This document shows, in pieces, positions 55,609-64,000 of a stretch of 64,000 nt of DNA. Numbering within the stretch: position 1 is the first letter of the stretch; every line of letters begins with the position of its first letter. The DNA is taken from positions 806,001 to 870,000 of the forward strand of contig NW_018343990.1 of the NCBI RefSeq assembly GCF_002099425.1, given 5' to 3'. The stretch comes from Phascolarctos cinereus (taxonomy: Eukaryota; Chordata; Mammalia; Diprotodontia; Phascolarctidae). Below the pieces are notes generated by a model. That model saw nothing but the letters and a program-made list of their open reading frames with translations. It searched no databases and had not been told where the DNA came from. A program made the translations under genes and the position numbers.

Positions 55609-56230
55609 AAACAGAAAAATAGTTTCCTAAGAGATTCATAAAAAATGAACATTACCCAGAGAATTTTCATTCAATGATTAAAACTGCATTAGGTGTTATT
55701 AAGAGGTGTATACTTTAATAGCTACTACATCTATGTGCATGTATATTTCTGTATATAGTATATATATTCTATATATAATTAATTTTACTATTGACTTCAG
55801 TGTTTCCACTAAAATCAATATTTTTAAACAGGAAAAGAAGTGATACTTTCATATCTATTGAACTGAAAAGGAAATATACATTATGGGCACTCCAAATGTA
55901 TTGTTTATGGAGGATCTTTGTATATATATTTTTCAGAATAGCTCTAAAATGCGATCATCAGATTCATTACTGTCTTTTAAATCACCCACCAGGAAATGAA
56001 TTTTAATGGACTGTTTTCTTATTCACACAAAAATATCTATGCCTGTCCAAGTTAAAAGCAGTTCCAGTGTTGAACATTTCTTTGCTAGTTGTTTTTTTCT
56101 CAAAAACTCCTTCTGCCTCATTTTTGGGCACCATTTTTAGCAACATTTATCCAGTCTTGTAATATTAAATACCCTGTTAAAAAGATAATTTAAAGTCAAG
56201 AAAACCTGGAAGTGATAGACTTTTCCAATA
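55609..56230 (+). other. Probable DYNC2I1 3' UTR
   Basis: AT-rich sequence following the stop, with a candidate polyadenylation hexamer ATTAAA at 55677-55682. An AATAAA lies further out, at 56776-56781. I cannot tell where the transcript ends. The 71-codon frame at 55791-56006 has no recognisable product. Confidence 0.5.
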
Positions 56231-56390
56231 TTAGAACTGGAAGAAAGGAGTTTAGAGATTATGTAGTTTAATTCTTTCACTTGACAGATGAGGGAATAGG
56301 CCCAGCAAGGCTTGCTTAAGCTTATGTAATCAACCAAGTAGAATCCTGATTCTCAGCCCATTGCTTCTTCTATTACATCAGGCTGACAAT
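56231..56390 (-). mobile_element. MIR/MIR3-type relic, antisense
   Basis: 'agaactggaagaaaggagtttagagattatgtagtttaattc…cttgacagatgagggaataggcccagcaagg…gaatcctgattctcagcccattgc' follows the reversed consensus. Confidence 0.6.
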
Positions 56391-56599
56391 TCACACGAAC
56401 AAGTGGACAGGTAGGAGCATTTTTTTTCCCTTCGCGGGTTGTCGAAAAGGTCCATATGGCCCATTAGAGACATTGAAACTTTTGTTTCCGTGAAGAATAA
56501 TTCAATTCAACAAGCCAAGTAGATAAAAATCTACTCCAGAGACAATTCACATGGGAGGTATCATTATTAGTACCATGCTTGACAAGATGTAGCCAGAGA

Positions 56600-57090
56600 A
56601 TCATCTGTTTAGAATGGAACCTTGCAATCATCAAGTCCAACTCTTTTCCTGAATTCAGAAATCCTTTCTACAACTCTGACATGGTCTTCCATTTTCTCCC
56701 TAAATATTTTCAGTGATGACTAGACTAGCTCCTCCCTTCATAAGAGTTTTGTTATTGTATCACTCAAAATATTAGAATAAAAGTTCTTTTGTTACATTGA
56801 ACTAAACATCTACCTTACTCTACTGCATCATGAACCCATTGTCCTCTGTAGCTTTTTAAATATTTGAAAACACCTACCGTACATCTTTTAAGTCTTCCCT
56901 TCTCTAAACACCACAGTTTCTTCTTTCATTATTTGTGCAGCGTGGTTTCCGTATCATTCATGACTCTAGTTACTCTTCCTTGGACACAATGTAGGTTGTT
57001 AGTTCTTCTCTAAGATGTGGTACCACTGATAGAACACATATTCCATATGTAGTTTGAATATTAATAAGACTGTACTTCCCTGGATCAGGA
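56600..57090 (-). mobile_element. L3/CR1 LINE 3' region, antisense
   Basis: 'caatcatcaagtccaactctttt', 'ctagactagctcctccc', 'tttttaaatatttgaaaacacctaccgtacatc', 'aagtcttcccttctctaaacacc', 'actcttccttggacacaatgtagg', 'ctctaagatgtggtaccactgatagaacacatattccatatgtag' are the reverse complement of the L3 text seen in sense at 39.2-40.9 kb and 27.5 kb. Confidence 0.65.
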
Positions 57091-58269
57091 CATGTGGTTC
57101 AAGCTAATGATGTTTTTTCTCTTTTATTGATGTCTTTTGTTCTTATATCACCTCCATTTGTCAATATATCCTTCTTTCCTCTGCAGCCCAACCCTCATAA
57201 CTAGAGTGCCTTCTCTGGACTGCCCCACTCCCCTCAGTACTCACATTCTCTTGGGGAATCACTACCCTATGTTTCAAGGTACTCTCTGGTTCTACACTCC
57301 TAAAACTATATAATTCACAAGCCCCCTGCAGTGGGCTTAACTTTAATAGTCAGCCAGACAATGAAATTAGCTTAAAGCAAGGTGTTTATCAAAATAGCGT
57401 AGTAAAAAACAGTAGCTACAAAACGTTCCTCCCATAAACCCACAGTGCATTCTTCTACAAAATATTAGAGAGGAACACAGATGGAATCCAGGTGGCCAGG
57501 GTGACTCACAACCCCTAGTGCCCTAGGACCACAAATGTCTCCTTGGCGTGTCCTAGCTGCTTCCTGCTGGAGACATTACTCCGTCTGTTTCCCTGGACTT
57601 CCCACTGTATTCCACAGGTGCGTCTCCTGGACTTGAGTCTGTCTTAGGAGCAACATCTCCTATTGGTCCCCACTGAGAGATGCCATGGCGGATGAGACTG
57701 GGGAGGAGAGGGGGATTCTCTCCTACCCAGGTTCCCCTTCCTCCCTCCATCTGTCCCTTCCCCTCCCAAGAGGTGTAAGGGATAAGCAGTTTCTCAATTA
57801 TCAGGCATAACTAATTCCCTTTGTGAGTATGTCTGCAGAGCTGGCTCATTCGCTTTTTACAGACAATTAGAGGTGTTGTTGATCTAGTTGATAGAGGAAA
57901 TTCACACCTTTTAAAGGAGCAATGAAGTATAAAGTTTTGGTTTCTTTATATACTTCCTTTACAAGCTGTGAATTGATTCTCTATTTCTGAACCCCTTAAA
58001 ATCTGTGAATGAGCAGCTCAGAGTGTGAACTACTCAAGGCTTCAGCTTTAGCCCTTTACGCCCTTTACTCGAGGCGTCAGTACAACGAGTCTGAGACATT
58101 TCATTAAGTCTTTGTTGCCTGCTCATTTAGTACTTTCATTATGTGAGCCAGGGGAACTTGGTTGATCGAGGATCCCTTGATCAGCCCTGCTATTTATGGC
58201 AAGGAATTAAAAAAAAATAGTTCAGCAAAACAGGCATGTACATATATATAGAAGCTAACAATATATATA
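57091..58269. other. Intergenic DNA, possible unnamed repeat
   Basis: 57200-57910 has higher GC than its surroundings and reads like a repeat: 'tctggttctacactcctaaaactatataattcac…agcccc'. A short piece recurs at 62995-63045. It might be an old LTR-type fossil, but I see no paired ends or coding parts. The 65-codon minus frame at 57553-57750 has no known product. Confidence 0.4.
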
Positions 58270-58497
58270 TCGAGATATGTTGTGTTCTACTTCCATAATC
58301 TCCCCCCACAGCAGAGAGGGGATAGCAGGGAATAGCTTGGGGCCAGATTTGATCGTCATGATTGTACAACATTAGCATTCAGTTTTAGTGTTTTTGTTCT
58401 TCTCATTTACGTTGTTGTAGTCATTGTGTATGTTTTCCTGTTTCTGCTTGCTTCACTTTGCATCAGTTCATATGTCTTTCCATGCTTCCCTGCATTT
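58270..58497 (-). mobile_element. L1 LINE 3' region, antisense, left part
   Basis: 'ctccccccacagcagagagggg', 'cagttttagtgtttttgttcttctcatttacgttgttgtagtcattgtgtatgttttcctg' and 'cttcactttgcatcagttcatatgtctttcca' match the reversed marsupial L1 3' end. It continues at 59095. Confidence 0.7.
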
Positions 58498-58825
58498 TTC
58501 CTTTCCTTTCCTTTCCTTTCCTTTCCTTTCCTTTCCTTTCCTCCCCCCCCTCCCCTCCCTTCCCTTCCTTCCCTTCCCTTCCTTCCCTTCCCTTCCCTCC
58601 TTCCCTTCCCTCCTCCCTTCCCTTCCCTCCCTTCCCTTCCCTTCCTTCCTTCCCTTCCCTTCCTTCCCTCCCTCCCTTCCCCTTCCCTTCCCTTCCCTTC
58701 CCTTCCCTTCCCTTCCCTTCCCCTCCCTCCCTCCCTCCCCCCTCCCTCCCTCCCCCCTCCCTCCTCCCTTCCTTCCTTCCTTCCTTCCTTCCTTCCTTCC
58801 TTCCTTCCTTCCCTTCTTCCTTCCA
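58498..58825. repeat. Pure pyrimidine microsatellite (TTTCC)n-(TTCCC)n-(TTCC)n, about 330 bp
   Basis: Uninterrupted C/T on the plus strand. It abuts the 3' end of the 7SL pseudogene, so I infer that it grew from that element's A-tail. The 120-160-codon frames on both strands are its translations, not genes. Confidence 0.95.
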
Positions 58826-59094
58826 TCACCCAGACTGAAAGTGCATTTTGGCCTGGACCTTTGACCTGTTCTTTTTACAACATAGGCCAGTTCACACCTC
58901 CTTAGGTAACTTGGTGGTCTCCCTTGCTCTGAAGTGGGGGGTAGGGGTGGGGATCACCATATTAATACCAAACTTAGTGAGGAAACTTGATTAGCTTAGC
59001 TCAGTGAAGTACAAAACTCCCAAGTTCAAGAGAGCTGCTAGTCTCAGCCTTCCCAGTAGCTAGGATTACAGGCAGGCATCACCATGTTGCCCAG
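58826..59094 (-). pseudogene. 7SL (SRP) RNA retropseudogene, antisense
   Basis: The minus strand reads CTGGGCAACATGGTGATGCCTG, 'CCTGTAATCCTAGCTACTGGGA' and AGGCTGAGACTAG (7SL: CCTGTAGTCCCAGCTACTCGGGAGGCTGAGACTGG). It continues with CACTAAGTTTGGTATTAATATGGTGA (7SL: CACTAAGTTCGGCATCAATATGGTGA), GGAGACCACCAAGTTACCTAAGGAGG (7SL: GGGGACCACCAGGTTGCCTAAGGAGG), 'TGTGAACTGGCC' and AACAGGTCAAA, and ends near 'TGCACTTTCAGTCTGGGTG'. It therefore carries the Alu domain and the central S domain, unlike Alu. About 35-40 nt of the 3' half are missing. It sits inside an antisense L1. Because the S domain is kept, a 7SL retrocopy or a 7SL SINE with S domain fits better than a tRNA SINE. Confidence 0.88.
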
Positions 59095-59490
59095 TGTGTT
59101 AATAGTTGCTTACCTCAAAATAATATTCCATCATGTTCATGTGCCACAATTTGTTTTTCCATTTACCACTTGATAGGTGTCTACTTTGTTTCTATTTCTT
59201 TGAAACTCCAAAAAATGCTGCTGTAAGTATTTTGGTATGTATTGTAGTTTCTTTTCTATCTTCTGCTACGAGGCAGGGAGGCAATATCTACTTAGTAGTG
59301 GAGTATCTGGGTTCAAAGGGTGTGGACATTTTAGTTACTTGCTATCATTCCAAATTGCTTTCCAAAATGATTGGACAAATTCACAGCTCCACCAACAGTT
59401 TATTAGTGTTTCTGTCTTTCTATAGCTCCTTCAACAATTTTTTAAGGGGTAATAACGTAATGTTTCTTCATACTGAGATAGTTGTCACCT
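59095..59490 (-). mobile_element. L1 LINE 3' region, antisense, right part
   Basis: 'aataatattccatcatgttcatgtgccacaatttg', 'gaaactccaaaaaatgctgctgtaagtattttgg', 'tagtggagtatctgggttcaaagggtgtggacattttag', 'ccaaattgctttccaaaatgattggacaaattcacagctccaccaacag' match the reversed L1 3' end. The 119-codon frame at 59133-59492 is in this element. Confidence 0.82.
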
Positions 59491-60734
59491 AAAACTCCCT
59501 CTACCTTTTTCACGTGAACTACTATCTATCCAGGCCTCCCTTATACTATTGTACTTGACCAATTCCAATTTTTAAACGTGTATATATAGAGAGAATTTTA
59601 TATTCCTATTAAGTTTCATTTTGTTGTTTTTAACCTGTTATTCTTATGCAGAAAGTGGTACTTGAGCTGCATTTTCAGGGGAAGAGAGAAAATCCTTGAA
59701 GTAGAGGTCAGAAACAAACACATTCTGGTCTTGGAGGTCAGCTAATGCAAAGGTAGGGAGATAGGAAATAGTGTACTGTGAGGAACAGAGAGATGGCCAG
59801 CTTATCTGGATTGCAGTGGGTAGTAGGTAGTAGGAAGCCACTGGCATCATTTCACAAAAAGTCACACTTTTAATTTTTCTGTCACTATTCTTACGGTTCA
59901 CACCACTATTAATCATTCTTTATGTGCCTCTCTTTCTGTCTTTTTATGCAGAACTTAATCCCTCTTAAGCCAATTTCTCTTCTGTAGACCATGGCCATAG
60001 GATCATTCCTGTCTTTTCTGTCACTTGTAGTACTTTTTTTTTTTAAAGCAGAATGACTCATCCTGCATATATCCTGACAGTTGGCATCTACATTGACCAT
60101 ATCTGTCATCAAGTTGTAAAGTCAGCAGTATGTTTCCATAAAAATATCACTTTTATTTCCTCAAATTCTTTGCCTTTGAGTTTTTCTTGGCTTCATGGAT
60201 TTCTACACAAGTGTGTAATAATTTCTTGAAATAGAGTGCACTATCCCACAAAGGAGTATACTTTCTTGACATTTATTGCTACTCTGTTTCTTTTGAACAC
60301 ATTGGGCTCTTCTTTAAAGCATAATAATCAACAGAAAGCTAATAATGTTAAGCTTGTTGCTAGGTTTGGGGGCAGTAAGGAGCTTGTTTTCATGTGAGTT
60401 ATCAGTAGCCCAGAATCTGTGCATTATGGAATTAGATAGTAGAGGAGAATTACTTGACGTTAAAACAAAAAGCAATCCATTCATGGTAGAATGCTAATAC
60501 AAATGCAAAAATGAAAGGCATGTCAAAACAAAAAAGACTAGGTTGCTGTTTTGTGAACGCCTACATTCAACAAATATTTAGAAGCAGAGCCAGAACTAAG
60601 AATCCTGGCACCTGGAGAAGAGGTATTGGGACCATCTCCAAGAAAGTCTAGGTGATGTCCCTGTGAACTTTGATGGGGAAGGTATGCAAACCCCCCCGGG
60701 AAGACAGTCTTAAAGTAGGCAAAGTTAAGAGGGA
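59491..60734. other. Intergenic DNA
   Basis: 59650-59845 ('agtggtacttgagctgcattttcaggggaagag…gaaatagtgtactgtgaggaacagagagatggcc') resembles family B. The rest has no recognised feature. Confidence 0.45.
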
Positions 60735-60998
60735 CAGAGAGAGCAGCCCAGGTTATGCAGTGGATAGAACACTGGGCCAGGAATCAAGAATGCTTGAGTT
60801 TTATTCTGGCCTTAGACACATACTAGCTGTGTGAAGCTGAGCAAGGCATTTCACTTTGGTATGCCTCACTTTCTTCAACTATAAAATGATCATCATCACA
60901 CCTGCTTCCTACGATGGTTGTGAGGATCAAATGAGATAGTATTTGTAAAGCAATTAGTACAGTGCCTGGACAAAGTAAGTGCTTAATAAATGCTTGTT
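60735..60998 (+). mobile_element. CORE-SINE/MIR, near full-length, sense
   Basis: Head 'gcagcccaggttatgcagtggatagaacactgggccaggaatcaag', core 'ctagctgtgtgaagctgagcaaggcatttcac', tail 'tgaggatcaaatgagatagtatttgtaaagcaattagtacagtgcctgg' to 'gcttaataaatgcttg'. Confidence 0.75.
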
Positions 60999-63900
60999 TC
61001 CCTGCTTCCTTCCCTCCCCTGACTTCCCTTGGTCAATGGACTTGTTTCCTCACCCTCTCCCAGGGGCCACCTTTCCTTTCAGCCCTCATCAGGGAAGGTA
61101 TTATTTTTTTTTCAGCCAAAGACAAGGTTTATTAAAGATCCGCCATACTGCCAGACTTTTGAGGAATATAGGAGTCTGCAAGTATTGGCTAGATTCTAGG
61201 AATCTGAGCAGTGTCTAGATTGTAAGAATCAGAGTGGAAGATATTATTTTAGGAGCATAAAGTATAAGAATAATGATTACAGGACCACAAAAAGAAGGAA
61301 ATGAATACCTCCCTTCCCCACCAATACATCCCTGGAGCAAAGCCCCTGGCATCCTGCCCAAGGTATGGCATCAGACGTTTGCCTATGATGTATGTGCAAA
61401 GCACCATGCTAGGCACTGATGGCGATACAAAGATAAATAAAACAGGATTCTTGCCCTTATTTTTAGTCTTAAAGAGGAAAGAGGCATGTATACAACCATA
61501 CTACAAAATAGAAATTGGGTGGATCACACAGGTACAAATACTGTGCCGTGAGGGTTGTGAGAGAAAACAGCTCAAAAATGAGGGGTCAGGGGAAACTTCA
61601 TAGAAGTTAATTTATGTGTAAAACTTTATTGAGGTGGATGGTAAAAGATTGGCTTGTAGTTGGATGGACAACATATAGACTTCTCATACATACACATATA
61701 TAGATATATGTCTATATGAAAAATATTGCAAATATTCTGTAAATTGAGGTCAATATTGAGCAGGATGAGGGGATGGCCATTGGGAAATCACCATATTCTT
61801 TCTAATAACCCAAGCTTCTCCCCGAAGCAAAGATCCATCTTCTTAATATCAATATTCTTCTGTTGTTATTAGAGTCACAGTGAGTCATGGGTCATTCTAA
61901 TTTATGAAGAAATTAAACCAAGCACCACCCAAAGAGCAATGGAGAGGCATGTGTGGTGGTTGTGAGTAGGTCATGACACATTACAAACAAAGGACTATAT
62001 GAAAGGAAAGAGTCTGTTGTATGGGATGTAATTGAAAAAAGTCTATGACTAATTATGTGTTTGTTGATTTTGCTGAACTGTTTTTTCTTTCAAAAGCTTT
62101 GTCACAAGGGAAAGATTGTAGGTTAGGAAAGGAAGAAAGGGGTATCTTAAGAAATGAATGTGATGTAAAGGCAAAAGGCATTAATCAAACTTTATCAAAA
62201 GAAATGTTTGACCAAAAAAGATGACCTATTCACATGGAAGGAGGAAGAGATAACTGATGGATGGTTCCATGCTCTGTTAATATCTTTGAACTGTCAAGAG
62301 AACATGAAGAAGGTCTCCAGCATATCAGATAGCTCCCTTGTGACAAATTTATGGAAGTACAGGGCTAAGAGTTATACAGTATAGACAGATGTTTTGGAGG
62401 GAATAAATATGTGTTATCAATGAGATCATGGGTCCTTTTGAGTATTTAAATAATATGTTACATTGAGAACAAATAAAATGCATGTATGCTGTCTAGTTCC
62501 TGTTTGTTCCTAATTCCAGGTGATCTTGATGATAATTAAGGTTTTTTTGTACACCTAGAGATTCAGAGATTACTTTTCTCATTTAATTTTACAGAAGTTG
62601 AGAGAGGTAGTAGCATTTTTATTAATGTACCGTTAGAATGACTATCATGAGAATATAATATTAATATTTAGTGACTGAGTATACTCAGTTCAGATGTGTG
62701 CTGGAGCCACCTTGAACTGGCTTGTGAGAGCTAAATTTTAAATGTTCAGTGTGAGCATTTACACCTCAAATCAGCAAACATTAATCAGGGTTTGATTTAT
62801 TGTTTTATAAGTTGTGTCTTGATTTATTATTTTGGTGATTGAACTTAAGAAACTAATGTATAAAATGCTAATAATGCAGATTAAACTTAAAAGTGTGTCT
62901 GATGTACATTTTCCCTTAGAGAGTCATAGCCAGTTGTTAAACATTTGCCAGCATAACCCTTGGTGGGTGCCCTAGCAGGTAGCTACCTCAGATTCAAAGT
63001 ATTCTGTGGGTCTACATCTCTAAAACTATAGCTCATGAGCCCCCACCTATGTATTTTCCTTGTCACAGGACAAAATCAGCTCATAGAAAAAGCATTGTGA
63101 AATGAGATGGTGAGATTAATAGCAGTAAAACATTTGCCCCAGTTTTATCATCAGGAAGAGTACGTAGTCTTAGAGAACACAAGTGGAGTTGGTGTGACCA
63201 AGGCCCATGGATGGATAAGCATCTAATTCTGCTACACATACCTCCTAGTGATATCATTGCACTGTTCCTGCTGATACTGTTCTCACAGTCCCTGCTGGAT
63301 AAATATGGAGCAACATACTTATCTTTCACCACTACCTGTTGGTTCTCATTGCATACTGCTACAATTTTTTTAGACACTGTCCTCTACTGGAATTATGGTT
63401 CTTGAATACGCTGCTTGACTTTAGTCACTATCACCTCTAGTTTTTGGCTCGGCTAAAATCCTCGGCTAGAGTAGCACTATGTTATTGTAGCCAGCTTTTT
63501 AAGAAAAAGCTTAGACCCTTAGTTTTCTCCTACTAAGTCTGGGCTCTGAAGCTCCCATCTTGTGAACTGAAGCTGTTCATAGACAGGGAGAATAGGCTTT
63601 TTAGAGAGAAAAAAAGTAGAGTCTTCCCAAATAGCTAACGCCCTTAGGCCTTTCTTCCTATTACTATGACTGGTATGGGATTGGTTTCCTCAGAGATCTC
63701 ACCCTAGCTTATGGTGACTATGCAATATATTTCCCAAATTTTCATTCCAGAAGACTAGCCTATTAGCCAGGTAATGGTTATTTGCCCAAATAAAATAGCT
63801 TTGGTTTGGGGTTTGGGGTTCTCCAATTTTTAAGCCCTAAGTTTATCTAGTTTGCCCATGTAGATGAGTGGTCAGACAAAAGGTAGAGAGGCATGCCAAA

Positions 63901-64000
63901 AACAGAGGGCGATGTCATTTTCTCCCCTCTGCTACATGCTTAATGACCTTCCTAGACCCTTCATATGATGATAGGATGACTCATATTCTGAAAGGGGCTT
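60999..64000. other. Intergenic DNA, no gene seen
   Basis: 61380-61620 holds a family B opening ('gtgcaaagcaccatgctaggcactgatggcgatacaaag'). 62995-63045 repeats a piece of the 57.27 kb segment. Frames of 60-100 codons (60979, 61301, 63081, 63211) show no recognisable domain. In human the next gene downstream is VIPR2 in the opposite orientation; I find no exon of it here. Confidence 0.5.

Noticed and set aside
950-55608. DYNC2I1 as a processed or decayed pseudogene
   Set aside because: It has introns, all splice sites are canonical and residues are conserved. The three frame breaks lie in A-runs.
58407-58905. Open frames of 126-159 codons on both strands (Pro/Ser/Phe or Gly/Arg/Lys/Glu)
   Set aside because: Translations of the pyrimidine microsatellite and its flanks.
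57200-63050. An endogenous retrovirus between the two similar short segments
   Set aside because: No gag-, pol- or env-like frame, no primer-binding site recognised, and similarity spans only about 50 bp; at most a solo LTR-type fossil.
1-64000. CRISPR arrays, bacterial operons, prophage or other prokaryotic systems
   Set aside because: Vertebrate gene structure and marsupial repeats throughout; no regularly spaced short repeats.

Overview
This is vertebrate genomic DNA, almost certainly from a marsupial. The gene is split into short exons with GT-AG introns. The intronic DNA is full of CORE-SINEs with the tRNA-like head 'GGGGCAGCTAGGTGGCGCAG', a BovB/RTE LINE, SINEs that carry a BovB-like 3' tail, and marsupial-type L1, L2, L3/CR1 and MIR relics. 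I cannot tell the species.

The only host gene I can support is the 3' part of DYNC2I1 (WDR60), on the + strand. It encodes an intermediate chain of cytoplasmic dynein-2, the motor for retrograde intraflagellar transport in cilia. Nineteen exons run from 950 to the stop codon at 55608, about 760 codons. They start in the charged N-terminal half and end with the C-terminal WD40 propeller. The 5' exons and promoter lie upstream of the window. Every acceptor and donor is AG/GT, and exon phases agree across all junctions. The one caveat is that three exons (6555-6815, 9409-9510, 36417-36528) each appear to lack one or two bases in a short run of A.

Layout: 1-949, intron upstream of the first visible exon; 950-12804, six exons of the charged region; 12805-27305, large repeat-rich introns containing the exons at 17500 and 21350 and a 3.4 kb rearranged BovB LINE (22.8-26.2 kb); 27306-48953, the WD40 exons separated by old LINE and SINE relics; 48954-55436, the last intron, with a 0.4 kb TTTC microsatellite; 55437-55608, the terminal coding exon; 55609-64000, 3' UTR and intergenic DNA with no recognisable second gene, but with a 7SL RNA pseudogene inserted in an antisense L1.

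Nothing here looks like a novel biological system. The observations most worth checking are the three A-run frameshifts, a C-terminus shortened relative to human, an intronic inverted repeat pair, the inverted BovB block, and the 7SL retropseudogene that keeps its S domain. Exon identities rest on my memory of the human WDR60 protein. Repeat names rest on remembered consensus sequences. No alignment or database search was run.
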